Positions 24,106 through 35,096 of a stretch of 61,452 nt of DNA are shown here, piece after piece. Both the position numbers and the translations under genes were made by a program. The first letter of the stretch is position 1; each line of letters starts with the position of its first letter. The notes below the pieces were generated by a model. It did not search any database. It was given only the letters and a program-made list of their open reading frames with translations, and had not been told where the DNA came from. Source of the stretch: Mesostigma viride (lineage: Eukaryota; Streptophyta; Mesostigmatophyceae; Mesostigmatales; Mesostigmataceae); assembly GCA_009746045.1 (NCBI GenBank), contig RPFO01001708.1, positions 1 through 61,452 on the forward strand, given 5' to 3'.

Positions 24106-25208
24106 ATGGATCCAGTGGGTGGTAACATGTCGCCTATACCTACCAATACTCCTACTATGAGTAATAATAATAATAATAATACTAACAACCATAACAACAA
24201 TCGTGGTAACCGACGGGACTCACTTGAAACGGTGCACCATCTCACTCCTCAAGGTAATCTTCGTACCTCACCTCCTTCTCCTGTTGCTGGTGGTCGCCGT
24301 CGTCCCTCACTTACCCCTCCTACCTATGAACAACGTCAACGTATGCAGGTCAGATTTAGTGATGACCCTTCCCTTACCCTGAACCAGGCCCCTGCCCCTC
24401 CTGCAACCTTGGCTCAACCCTCCAGCAGGTCCTCACTAACTAACAATGTTTCTAGGCCTCCTTCCCACCCTGTGCCTTCCATGCCTGCTCTTAACACGGG
24501 TCGTGCCTCTGCCCCTGTCGGTCCTTCTGGGCGCCCTAGTGCAGTTCCCTTTTACCCACCTGCTTCCTGGTCCTACCCTGAGACGGCCTATGAGGCAGCC
24601 CAGGTCCCTACCCGTGTGGCTGATTTAGAAGTTAACAGTGATTTCAGCACCATGCCCCTAGATGATAGAAATTATGATCATTTTGCCTATTCCTCTCTTC
24701 GTGAGCAATATACTGTCCCCTTCTCTTATGGGCACCAGCCTGAAACGGTGGCCCCTTCTAGACCCCTACCCAAGACTTTTCCTCTTCCTTCCTTCTATCC
24801 CGCTTATGTAGCAGTGGAAGATAGTGGCCCTATGGGAAAAACTGACTCTTCTAATCCCCCTAAGCCCCCTGCTCTTCCCCTCTTTGCTAACCTTCCCAAG
24901 CTGGATGTCAAGTCTACCCCTCAACAGTTTTTCACCTTTATTATGTTGCTTACCCAGAACACGGAGTCGTGGCAGCATCATAATAGATGGCGTCTTTCTG
25001 ATGCTGTATTAGTTCCTCACTATCTTACAACCTGTATTACTCCTGAGCTTGCTAACCTCATTCAGTGTGAGTCTTTGGCCTCTCATGCCTACCCTAACTC
25101 TGTAGCAGAATTGTTTAAGCGTTTAGAGAACCATTTAGTCCCTCCTGATTCAGATTGGCAGGATAGATTAGCCTTTGGTACCTTGCAGCAGGGTACTAAA
25201 TCATTTAA
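24106..25208 (+). pseudogene. Gag, N-terminal part (split by an insertion)
   Basis: About 368 codons from ATG 24,106. An Asn-rich N-terminus (MSNNNNNNTNNHNNN) is followed by a Pro/Ser-rich region. The globular part begins near PLFANLPKLDVKSTPQQFFTFI and runs through a helical retrotransposon-gag-like segment (EDQDRL-type end). The frame is interrupted at the TTAA of 25,205-25,208. The continuation lies at 26,912 after the inserted element; with one TTAA copy removed the reading frame is continuous, which dates the insertion after the retroelement was intact here. Confidence 0.75.
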
Positions 25209-26907
25209 CCCCTAAATGGTCTGGCTGCCGATTTTCCGCCTAAAACTGAGTTACAGCCGACACGTCGGCCCCTTCTCGGGGGACCAAATGCCGCGAAAAC
25301 TATTGAGAATTAGGAAACGTTTAGCTGAGAAGATCGAAAGTTTATAATTTTCCTCACAGCATGGTACTAGGGTTTGCATACTTCTGACAAAGTTATAGAG
25401 GTGTTCTGGTCGGTCAAAGTACAAGGGGTCAGGGTACTTTTTCGCGTACAACGTGCATTCCGGAAAACGACGACCTGGCCATGGCGGCTTGCGCCCACGC
25501 ATGGCATTTACGTTTTCGTTCGAATTTTCTGACCAAACTCAGGAAATTGATTTTATACGTCCTAAAGATGATACAGGCCAATTTTTGGTTCGCGGGAATG
25601 CCATTTGATAGGTTTCGGCAGCGTTCTTGCTGGAAAAAACTGCGATCAGGCCGGACGATAGAAACGTTGACAGCAATACCTTTCCGGCGTATTTTAAAGG
25701 ATATATTGGTTTCTTTGTACTTTTTATGATACATAGTAGTCGTAAACGTGCAAGGGTGGCCAGAAATCGCCGAATCCAGCGACCATGCTGCACAACTTTG
25801 GTGTGCCGAAATGCGCCATTTTGCGGCCACCGCCTGGGCCAAGGTAACGCCATCCATGCCTGGTAAAGCTTAATCATCGTTTTCCTATCGATGTTTGACG
25901 TTTATATATACGTTCTAGCTTGTGTAGCACATTCTTTTTGCATTATTCATGCTCTTTCTTGACCCTGGCCTGGCCCCTTTCTAAAACACCCTTCTTAGAT
26001 GCTTCCATCAGTCAGTTGACCTGCCACAGGGTGATGGTGATAAGTTTTAGAGGCTGTATGGGTTTGAATACCTCCATATATGTTTGTTATACATTTCCCA
26101 CACACATATTGCATGAGTGTGAGGCAGTTGGCTGGTCTCTGTGGCATCATCAAGCATGTAACCGGTGAGTAGAAGCTTCCCATTGTCAGCATGTGCCACC
26201 AGGTGTGCTGGCCATCACCTGGCAAGCTATAGCAGCTTAGGCCTAGTTTATCCTTGCTAGGGCAAGCTGAAATAGGCTTAAAATCACTAGTTTGTTGGTG
26301 GCTGCCTCCTAGAATGCATGCCTTGCGTAGGGTATCCGTACCACGTTACCTACGTGCATGGACAAGGTGGCACCTGCACATAGGTGCCATGTAAGGGCAG
26401 TGTGATGATGCAGTTATGTTTCCCCATCATTGTGGAAGGGAAATGTATTGTGTGGCATGGTTGGGGGCCACATTAGTAGGTATTAGTAGGTAGTATGCCC
26501 ACTCCTACCCCCTTGGTTGCTTTTTACCAACGGTACCCCTATGGGCTGTACTGGGTGTAACTGCTGGTATACCCACCCAAATGATGACCCCAATGGCTCA
26601 AACTGTTCAGCAACTAATTGTTTATCATCCCTGAAGTGGTAGGTGCCTAGCTCTTACAACATAATTCAAAATGCACATTCTACCAAAAATGAAAACGCTC
26701 GTCTTGACCCCCCTGACTTTGACGGCAGTTATACATGGCCTACCCTGCATATATGTAAGGTTGTGATATACCAACCCGAAGGGCAACTCATGGACATGCT
26801 TGGCCCCCAAGGACAGCCATTGGATATGGGTGGGTTGGATGGCATCTGGTTTGCAAAATTGTGAAGTTATAGCCGATGCATCGGCAGTATTTCTGCCCAT
26901 TTAGGGG
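25209..26907. mobile_element. piggyBac-like non-autonomous element with TTAA target duplication
   Basis: 1,699 bp. Terminal inverted repeat CCCCTAAATGG at 25,209 and CCATTTAGGGG at 26,897-26,907. Flanked on both sides by TTAA (25,205-25,208 and 26,908-26,911), the target choice and CCC...GGG termini of the piggyBac superfamily. Subterminal 12-bp palindromes (CCGACACGTCGG near 25,256 and CCGATGCATCGG near 26,873) follow similar AGTTA(C/T)AG leaders. No transposase frame is visible inside, so it depends on a source elsewhere. It interrupts gag cleanly. Confidence 0.85.
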
Positions 26908-26911
26908 TTAA

Positions 26912-27430
26912 GGAGTATATGAAAGAGTTTGATGCTCAGATGGTACGAATTAGGGATTTGTCGGGTGCAGAAGTACGTGCTCGCTTCCTCCAAGGCCTTA
27001 GTAGACCCTTATTACGTGAAGTCAAGCGCCAGTTCTCTGCCTACCGTTTTACTGATCTGCCCCTCAAGCATGTGCGCCAGCATCTCTTGCGTGTAGCAGA
27101 TTTCTTCACCACCCCTTCTCTTCCTACCCGTTCCCGTATTAATAATATTATCCTTACCCCTGAGGAGGAGAACTCCTATGTGGAAGAATTAGATATCTGC
27201 ACATGTTACTGACCTTTCAGCCCTTGATGTCTCCCATATCACATGCTATCATTGTAAGGAAGTAGGTCATCTTAAACGTGAGTGCCCCAAGTTCCTTTCG
27301 GGTGCTCCCCCTCATCCCGACGCTCGCCCTCCTCGTACCCCTCAGCGTGCTCCTATTCGTCCTACTTCAGGACGCATTCCCTCAGCTACCCCTAGTAGGC
27401 TGAATGCTGTGCAGGCAGGACCCCCAGTGT
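26912..27430 (+). pseudogene. Gag, C-terminal part with CCHC zinc knuckle
   Basis: The first part (to 27,212) continues the gag helices (EFDAQMVRIRDLSGAEVRARF, then LQGLSRPLLREVKRQF). Near 27,200 the frame shifts by one base. The shifted frame carries CYHCKEVGHLKREC (C-x2-C-x4-H-x4-C), the nucleocapsid zinc knuckle, then a Pro/Arg-rich basic tail. The tail is cut by a second insertion at about 27,430. The end of gag resumes at about 28,766. Confidence 0.75.
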
Positions 27431-28760
27431 CACGGACGCGCGCTATGTCATCCGGGCGCCCACTATGCACAAGACCGGTGACGTGCGCAAGGAATTTGTC
27501 TTCTACGCATTTTCGACAAAGGCTAGTGACCGGGGGGGGACACTAGCACTTGCAGCATAAGAGCGGACGAAAGTGTACGTGCACGCGCGCCGGGCCAGGC
27601 ACAGCTGGGCGCGCAGCACTGACTTGAGCGGACGGCAGCACAAGTGTGCAGCGTCGAGAGGATCATACGCGTGTTAGTGGACAGCTGGAGCTGAAGCTGT
27701 ACTGCTGGACTTCAACAGCGCCGAGGCTATTGACAGGCCAGGTGTCTTTGTGGTGTAGAATAGCGGGTCAACGTTATGAGGACTGGACAGAAAATGGAAA
27801 AGGACAATTTGCGGTGCGGAGCCAGATCGCTGGAATGAATGCGAAATCGCTGGCAGCCCTAAAAAGGGATTTCTTCTAGAAAGGAACGATTAGACGCAAT
27901 GTTTGCTGGGCCACTCACACGCAAGGTGTGAGCGTGCAGATTGTCTGAAGGATATTATGCTTCGACCTTGCTGGACGTGACTCAATGTCGGACATTCCCA
28001 GGGACAGAAATGCCGGAGCCTCTAGGAGATGAGATCGGCAACAGGGTAGCAATTTAGATTTGTCGGGATGCCTTCCTGCTTTTGTTGGCATGTGTGGTAG
28101 AAAGCCAGGACGGCAACTGGAATGCGGTTTCTATTCGCATGGTTCAGGCAGCAAGATAGTTTTGGCATTCCTGGCTGGACTGACAAGTGTGGCGTGTGTC
28201 ATGCGTGTGGCATGACGAATGGTTTGGTTCATAGTCGAAGAGGACTCTCACGCAGCGTGTAGTCTCTTCGAGTCTCTCGTTAGTGGCCTTCGTGTTTCTC
28301 CCTTTCCTTGGGAGCAAGGCCGGTAGCATGTCATGGAGCGCTGCCTAACTGCGGGCTCGTGAGCATGGAGTGCATTGATATTGAGACTATCAACGTGTTG
28401 TAATTGTATTAACTTTCTCAATAAATTCCGCATGTGCGGCTTCATCATCAGACTGTGCAAATTGTGTGTTTTGAAAGCATTATTCTATAGCAGGGGAGGC
28501 AATAAGGTGGTTATCAGGCACGAGGGACAGTTCCTTGTCCTCGGCTGAGAGCCCACCTTTCTTTACTCGAAGAGACTACACGCTGCGTGAGAGTCCTCTT
28601 CATAATCATGGGACAGGTCCTCGCCCACCCCACAGGGCATGCAGTTAAGGCAGGCACATCAGCTCAGCTCATTTGGGTTTTACCAAATTAAGCTGAGTGG
28701 CCAGCCGCCATGGTGGCGCCGGAGATTGTGGCACGCAGACGCGACACCAGGGTTCCCCTA
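27431..28760. mobile_element. Second insertion in gag, unclassified
   Basis: GC-richer sequence of about 1.3 kb separates the zinc-knuckle region from the gag end. Its termini are not resolved: CAGTGTCACGGACGCG at the left and a partly matching CGCAGACGCGACACC at the right may be degenerate inverted ends. It contains a 36-bp inverted repeat (28,237/28,601) and no protein that I recognise. Confidence 0.5.
28237..28601. repeat. 36-bp perfect inverted repeat, 365 bp overall (MITE-like)
   Basis: GAAGAGGACTCTCACGCAGC... at 28,237-28,272 is exactly reverse-complemented at 28,566-28,601, with 293 bp between. It looks like a small terminal-inverted-repeat element nested in the gag insertion, but no clean target duplication is visible. 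Confidence 0.75.
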
Positions 28761-28765
28761 TGATA

Positions 28766-28878
28766 ATCAGGCTCCCGCACCCTCTTCGCTCCCTCGTGAC
28801 CCTCCAGCAGTGGCTTTTTCGCCAGGGTCTTCTTCGGGGTTAGTTCCTATGGATTTGGGGGGGGAGGGGGAACAGTAG
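28766..28878 (+). pseudogene. Gag, last segment and stop
   Basis: Reads NQAPAPSSLPRDPPAVAFSP, then GSSSGLVPMDLGG and TAG at 28,876-28,878, a usual kind of Ty3/gypsy gag end. Pol starts in another frame right after, so expression by frameshift or reinitiation would be expected in an intact copy. Confidence 0.55.
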
Positions 28879-28991
28879 GCCTGTCAGCCGGGGGTAACCT
28901 GGACAGGTCCTCAGATAGTACCCCAGATAAAAATTTTTGCCTGCCTGTTTTTATAACCTCTGTAGGAGCTGAATCTTCCCTACCACTACGT

Positions 28992-30014
28992 GTGCGTCCT
29001 CTTATGTTCTTGAATGGTGGTTTAACCGTCCCTCACACTGTTGTAGACCCTTTCTTGCATGCTGATGAACTCTTGAATGTCTCTGTGTTGGTAGATAGCG
29101 GTGCGGCTAGCTCCTTTGTGAGCGAGGCCCTAGTTAGGCGTTTAGGACTAGTCCCTACCCCTCACACCAAACCTGTCACTGTTCATTATGCTGATGGTCG
29201 CACCAGTCATTCCCCGGGTACGGTGTCCCTTCCCCTGGTCATACAAGGACGTACTGTCAACCTGACGGCCACTATAGGCCCTATCACTACCGCTGATGTA
29301 TTACTAGGATTAGATTGGCACCAGGATAATAAGATTACTATTAATTATGATACCATGGTCATTTGGTTTCCAGATAGCTCTTACTGGGTACCGGAACGTC
29401 ATTATAGATTGGAAAATTTATCCTTGGTAGATATTACTCCTCCTACACCTGTTGATCCTCCTGTAAGACCTATACCTGAAGTATTAATGTCCAATGATGA
29501 GTTGCGTTCTGAACTAAAGGAATATGGATATTTATTATGTATGTTCCTTCAGTTAGAAGTACAGGAGATACCTATCACTAATAATAGTGTGGATATAGAT
29601 ATAAACACAGTGGATACAATAGGAGTGGTATTTACTGAAAATGAAATAGTAAGATACATGGCTGTGATAGATTCCTCAAAGGTTTTTGAAGAAAAGACTC
29701 CTTCTTATCCTCCTCCTCGTTCTGTTTTACACCGTGTAGTTATCAAGGATGATGCAGTTCCTACGCACTCTCCGATGTATAGAATGGGCCCTACCGAATT
29801 AAAGGAACTAAAACAGATTTTAGTGTCGCTATTAGAAGCAGGATTGATAGAGCCTAGTAACTCCCCCTACTCAGCCGGTGTCCTGTTAGTTCCTAAGCCA
29901 AATGGCAAGTTTCGCCTAGTTACTGATTATAGGAAGTTGAATGATATTACTGTGAAGTCTAAATACCCTCTACCTCGTATTGATGATATATTTAATAAGG
30001 TTAAAGGTTACTGA
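28992..30014 (+). pseudogene. Pol, protease and start of reverse transcriptase
   Basis: The retroviral-type aspartic protease motif LVDSGAASSFV (about residue 33) is followed by ADVLLGLDWHQ. After a linker the RT begins: SPMYRMGPTELKELK, GLIEPSNSPYSAGVLLVPKP, FRLVTDYRKLNDITVKSKYP. The frame ends prematurely because an 88-bp segment is duplicated in tandem. Confidence 0.85.
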
Positions 30015-30096
30015 TTATAGGAAGTTGAATGATATTACTGTGAAGTCTAAATACCCTCTACCTCGTATTGATGATATATTTAATAAGGTTAAAGGT
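29921..30096 (+). repeat. 88-bp perfect tandem duplication inside RT
   Basis: The segment beginning TACTGATTATAGGAAGTTGA at 29,921 recurs at 30,009. 88 is not a multiple of three, so it breaks the RT frame. Confidence 0.95.
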
Positions 30097-31459
30097 TCCA
30101 CTTGTTTCACAGTACTGGATTGTGCGGATGGTTTTTGGCAGTTGCGGATAGCTCCTGAGGATTGCCATAAAACCGCCTTTGCCACCCCTTTTGGTCATTA
30201 CCAGTTTAGAGTAGCGGCTATGGGACTCTGTAACTCGCCTGCCTCTTTTCAAATGTTAATGAATGAAGTGCTTAGACCTGTTATGGGAAATTCTCACCTT
30301 CCTCAAGTATCCTCTGATTTAAAGGATCCTTCCTTCTCCTCTGTTTCTTTATCTGAGCATGACCGTTCTTGTGCTCAAGCTTACTTAGATGATATTCTTA
30401 TTTACTCTCCTGATTTTGAAACGCACCTACGTGATTTAAAGAAAGTATTAGAAATAATGGCTGAAAATTCTTTGTGGGCGCGCCGTGCTAAAGTTCGTTC
30501 GGGTAGGAGTGTCCCATTTTTAGGGCACGTTCTGTCAGATGCCGGGGTCGCTACCGACCCGGATAAAACTAAGTCAATTCAGGAATGGCCTACCCCTACC
30601 GACGTTAAAGGTGTACGTAGTTTTCTAGGAATTGCTTCTTACTATAGGCGTTTTATCCCGCGTTTCGCAACTATAGCAGCCCCTATTAATCATTTATTAA
30701 AGAAGGATATCCCCTTTGTTTGGAGTAGTGAATGTCAGTCGGCTTTTCAGTGCCTAAAATCCCTACTCCTTTCCCCTCCTGTACTCATCCTACCGGATAC
30801 TACTAAACCCTTTGTTGTGGCTACAGATGCTAGTAAGGTAGCTATAGGTGGTCCTTCTCCAGGATCAGGGTCAGGGCTTACAGCCAATTGAGTATATCTC
30901 TAGGACAATGCTCCCTGCGGAGCGTAACTATCCCGTACACCAGCAGGAACTCTTAGCGGTGGTGTATTGTTGCCACGCGTGGCAGCACTTTCTTAAAGGT
31001 GCTCAATTTGATGTCTGCCTGAATGAACCCTGTGAGCTAGATCCTTATAGATTAGTTATCCAAACGGATCACCGTCCCCTTACCCATCTTCTCTCCCAAC
31101 CCAACCTTACCCCTCGGCAAGCGCGCTGGATGGAATTTTTAGCACAGTTTTCCCCTTTTAAACTTCAGTATGTCAAGGGTGTAGATAACATAGTACCAGA
31201 TGCACTCTCTCGTCGTGCAGACTACTCCTTTTTCGAGGACCTTGATGTTCTCAATACTACTCTAGTTCCTACTACTATGGGTGTAACCCCTTATGGTGAA
31301 CTACCTGATGATGAATCCTATGCCTACCTCTTTCATACAGCTGTTCGCATGCCTGATCTCCTTTCTCACGTAGGACTCTCTCTCCCGTGTGAGGCCCTTC
31401 CCGTGGCCTCGGTGGGGGGGAGGGGAAAAATAAAATTTCTATACCGCTTAGCCATATAG
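30009..31459 (+). pseudogene. Pol, reverse transcriptase and RNase H
   Basis: RT motifs: CFTVLDCADGFWQLRIAPED, TPFGHYQFRVAAMGLCNSPA, and the active-site AYLDDILIYS (YLDD instead of the more usual FxDD). The thumb/connection follows (FLGHVLSDAGV, SFLGIASYYRRFIPRF). RNase H begins VVATDASKVAIGG, then shifts by one base near 30,850 and continues as LLQDQGQG...PVHQQELLAVVYCCHAWQHF...QTDHRPLTHLLSQ. Another shift near a G run at about 31,420 ends the frame. Confidence 0.88.
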
Positions 31460-31569
31460 CGACTAGGTCAGGAAAGTCTTATGAAAACGTAGTCCCTCTA
31501 GGACCTCCCCTTCTCTTTGGCAAGGCGGTAGGAGATCTCTTTAAACCTGTTCTGGATACCTCTGTAGCG

Positions 31570-33095
31570 ATGCCTACCTCTGATCTTGAACGCCTTATTA
31601 GTAGATTTACGGCCACTGAGCCGGAAGCATTAGCTGCCATTGCTGCACATCCCCAACAATTAGGCAAGCACCCTTGTAAATTTGTAGGTGGGTTTTTATA
31701 TGTGCAGATAGCAGATTCTCCCCCTCAATGGCGCCTGTATGTCCCTCCTATCTGTCGCTCCTCCTTGCTCTTTGAGTTGCATGACTTAGCTGCTCATCAG
31801 GGTGGTAAACGGGTACGGGACTAGTAGCCCGCTCTTATTACTGGCCTTCCCTTTATAAGGATGTAGATGAGTATGTTAGAACTTGTCAATCTTGCCAGGA
31901 GATGAAACCCAATAACGTAGGACAGATAGCAGAACCTAGGACCTTGCCTGACCCCATCATGCCGTGGGATTCTATCATGATGGATTTTGTAGGACCTTTT
32001 AGAAAGAATGATAGGGGCAATGCCCAAATCCTTGTGTTCATAGATCGTTTTACTCGTATGTGCCATCTTGTGCCGTGTCCTTTAGAACTCACAGCACGTG
32101 ATTGCGCACGCCTATACCTCAATAATGTATACAGATATCATGGTTTGAGTAGGCAGTTTATTAGTGATAAGGATAAATTATTTACCTCAGATTTTTGGCA
32201 GCAGTTTTTCGCTGCCATCGGTACCAAGGTTACCTACGGTACTGCCTACCACTCCTCCTCCTCTCATTTAGTAGAGCGTCTTAATAGGGTAGTAGAAGAA
32301 GCGCTTAGGCACTATGTTAATGGCTCGGGTAGTGATTGGGAGGATTATTTATGTTTGGTAGAGTTCTCCCTCAACAATTGTCCCCAAGCTGCGCATGGAT
32401 ATACGCCCTTCTTCTTAGATACTGGTAGACAGCCTCTTACCCCTACCTCTCTCTTAGCTAGTCCTCTACGGGACAAGGATGATGTGTCCCGAGATACTGT
32501 AGAAGGTGTACAGTCCTTACTAGATAGAATGAAAACTGCTCATGACCACGCGATCTCAGGGTACCAAAAAGCTCAGTCTAAGTACCTTGCTAGGTTGCGT
32601 GCCTCCTTAGATAGAAGAGCACCTGAGATAGAAATAGGAGATCTAGTATTAGTAGAAGGCCCCCGTGTTGGCCGTTTTGCTCATAAGTTTGAAGCAGAAC
32701 TTAAGGTCAAACTTAGGCCCGCCTTCTTAGGACCCTTCCATGTTTTGTCTAGAGTAGGAAATTTCCTATATAAAGTCGATATCCCTACCTCTTGGCAGAC
32801 ACATTCGAACACCTTCCATAGGAGCCAGCTGAAACTGTACCACCCTAGTACGTTCGCTGGTAGAGAGCTAGCGCCTGCCCCTTTAGAGCATAACCCTGAC
32901 ACTGGGGAAGTAGAAGACGAAGTAGAAAGCATCGTGGCCCATAGAGATATCAAAAAGGGCCGCGGTACCCAGCGTCAGTATAAAGTGAAGTGGATGTATG
33001 CTCGTAGTGAAGTAGATAAGGTCTGGTATACGGAGAGTGAGCTAGATGGGTGTAGTCGCCTGCTGCAGGAATATAAAACCCTGCACAAGCTCTAG
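31570..33095 (+). pseudogene. Pol, integrase with C-terminal chromodomain
   Basis: The H2C2 zinc-binding N-terminus is split: LLFELHDLAAHQGGKRV before a stop at 31,822 and CQSCQEMK after it in another frame. The catalytic core is intact from 31,902: MMDFVGPF (first Asp), FISDKDKLFTSDFW (second Asp), SHLVERLNRVVEEALRHY (Glu). A GPF/Y-type GPFHVLSRVGNFLYKVDIP follows, then HSNTFHRSQLKLYHP, and a chromodomain (VESIVAHRDIKKG..QYKVKWMYAR...VWYTESELD) that would target insertion to marked chromatin. Confidence 0.88.
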
Positions 33096-33171
33096 TTGTA
33101 GGCTTTCTCCTCTCTTATGTTATGTCTGCTGTCGACGGGTGGTTGGTTGTCCCCCCCCCTCCGCAGCCGTC

Positions 33172-34821
33172 ATGTCAGAGCCTACCCCTCCGGCTGAGAG
33201 CCCGCTGCCGTCCCTGCCCCTACCGGACCCTGAGCTGTACTTCGAGGCCCTTCCGGGCCGTTGGGTGTCACGGTCCAGTTTTCCGGGTGGCGTCGTGCAG
33301 CCGGCCCTCCAGGCCCAGCATGCGAGTTTAGTCAGGGCTGCTCTCTTCGGGGTCACGTGGTACGGTCCCTCCCCTGCTGAACCGCACCAGCTTGTTTTGC
33401 ACGGGTTCGATGATGCCGGGCATTGTTTGTTAGAATGTGGCTCCAGCTGTCCAGCCTTGGGACAGATAGACGCGGTTCTCCGGTGCCCCGGGTATTTTCC
33501 TACCTTTCTACCCCTGTGGGCCGCACCTGCCTACGGGAGGTATTCCCCTGGCTTCCGGCCGAGGGTGATGCGGAAATAGATGATAACCCCTGCGACCTTC
33601 TACGGGCAGTAGAGTTCATGGAGATAGCAGACCAGACAGCGGGCGTAGGATGGGGCGACCCTGCTCCTACGGACGCGCCGGTAGAGGCACAGTATTCTCC
33701 TGAGTATTCGGCCTCCCCTGCGGCGTCCTCCTCTTCGGTGTCTGCGCCTTCCCCTGTCCCGTCTTCACCGAGGTCGGTCCTGTGCGCATCGGTGGAGCCT
33801 ACCCCTTTGGGCTCTGGTCGTGAGCCTGATCCTCTTTCGGCGACAGTTTCTGCGATGCAGGCGCAGATCCAGTCCCTGACGGCGGCCTTCGGGGCCTTCA
33901 TGGCGGCCCAGGGGCACGCCCCAGCCACGCCAGGTGGGGTGTCTGCCGCAGCTGTGCCCCCTTCCCCTTCGGTCGCCTCGGCGTCTACGGGTCCGTCTGT
34001 GCCGCGCGAGCCCTCGGCGGCTGCGGCTCCCTCTGTTGCTGCGGCTCCTACGCCTTCGGTTACCTCTGCGCCTGCTACTGACGTACCTGCGCCTCGGCGC
34101 GAGTCCACCGTCCCAGCGGCCGCGCCCGTCGCCGCCGCGTCCGAGCCGCCCACCACGTCAGCGCCGCCCTCGCGGGGTTTCTTCAGCGACCCGGGCGGTC
34201 TTCCCAGGCTTTGGGAGGGCGGTCCTCCGCAGAGGATCCCGGTGCCTGACTGGAGCTTGGACGGTAACCAGTCGTATGCCGGATTGCCTGTCCCCACGGG
34301 CCCTATTTTCAACATGTGGCCTGGTGGTGCTCCACCCCCAGAGACCGGCGCGCCAGTTGCGGAGGCGGGTCCGTCGCGACCCCCTGCGGCATCGGGTCCG
34401 ACGCGGCCCCCTGTTGTACCGGCGCCGTCTGCGCCTGTGCCGGCTCCTACCCCTTCTTCGGCCCCTGTCCCTTCGGCCCCGCGGTCTTTGGCTGCGGTTG
34501 TTCGGTCCAGTGGCTCTGACCCGCGCGCCATGCACCCGCGCTGCCGATTCCCTTCGGGAGTTGTCAGAGGGCGATCGGGATCGGGCCCCTTCTGTGGTGC
34601 ATGCGACTCCGGAGTCGCGCGACACGCCTGTCTTTGGGTATGGTATGTCTGCGCTCGCTTGCCGCCAGTGTGACCTGCCGCGCGCCTCCGCCGAGCTTGC
34701 CATTTCGCCCATGTCCTACGGGTTCTCCCAGGTGTGTCGGGCGCCGCGGGACCGTGGCCTACCAGTTGAGACTGATCGGCCTCCTTTCGACATGGTTATT
34801 TTAGCTGCTACTAAACCCTAG
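33172..34821 (+). pseudogene. Extra ORF downstream of pol, Pro/Ala/Ser-rich, frameshifted
   Basis: ATG at 33,172 follows a strong acceptor-like CCCCCCCTCCGCAG. The first part (to about 33,430-33,579) is globular-looking (ELYFEALPGRWVSRSSFPGG and on). It continues in a second frame (about 33,430-34,673) with FPWLPAEGDAEIDDNPCDLL, then a long Pro/Ala/Ser region, and a third frame reaches a TAG at 34,819. Frame changes may be errors, introns or decay. I recognise no family. Position after pol suggests an accessory or env-position ORF of the element. Its stop codon is inside the first bases of the palindrome arm. Confidence 0.4.
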
Positions 34822-34909
34822 GGCGACCCCACCGTCCACCCGGCCGTCCACCTGGCCGTACTGTGACAGGCGCCAGTATCGTGGGAACCTCTAGTATCAT
34901 GGGATATCC

Positions 34910-34997
34910 GTTCAAGTCCTATTCGCGGGCCGCGGGTTCCTATCTAATGATGCATTGGTGTTGGATTTGCATGCAATGAGTCTTATTTATTACAATG
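34910..34997 (-). terminator. Conserved 3' flank module of gene A (left arm)
   Basis: Downstream of gene A on the minus strand: TGTAATAAATAAGACTCATT, GCATGCAAATCCAACACC and AGGACTTGAACGG. The same module follows gene C and a weaker version follows gene E. AATAAA is the likely poly(A) signal. Confidence 0.6.
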
Positions 34998-35096
34998 TAC
35001 AATAGGCAAAGTCCTAATCAACCATGTCCTCAACGAGGTGCCTCCAAGGGCACACTCACTACAGGGAGGAATAGCCCCTTCCCCTTTCTAGACCCC

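Larger units (their letters stand above)
22490..33095 (+). mobile_element. Ty3/gypsy (chromodomain) LTR retrotransposon, damaged, 3' end missing
   Basis: Coding order is gag, protease, RT, RNase H, integrase, chromodomain, which is the Ty3/gypsy order. The AT-richer codon use differs from both flanks. A plausible 5' LTR start is TGTTACGTCGCGTAACA at about 22,490, itself a hairpin. The LTR end and primer-binding site are not resolved, and no second LTR copy is present before the palindrome at 34,808. Damage: two insertions in gag, an 88-bp duplication in RT, and frameshifts near 27,200, 30,850, 31,420 and 31,820. Copy is not autonomous as it stands. Confidence 0.85.

Noticed and set aside
27521-27550. 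CACTA-type terminal repeats at GCTAGTG...CACTAGC
   Set aside because: Only a short local palindrome around a G run; no second end or target duplication found.
33500-34531. 343-codon minus-strand frame opposite the extra retroelement ORF
   Set aside because: GC-rich antisense shadow of the Pro/Ala/Ser-rich plus-strand reading; no motif.
34808-34825. Plant telomere repeat (TTTAGGG) at the palindrome edges
   Set aside because: Only one unit (TAAACCCTA) at each edge; one copy is not evidence for a telomere.
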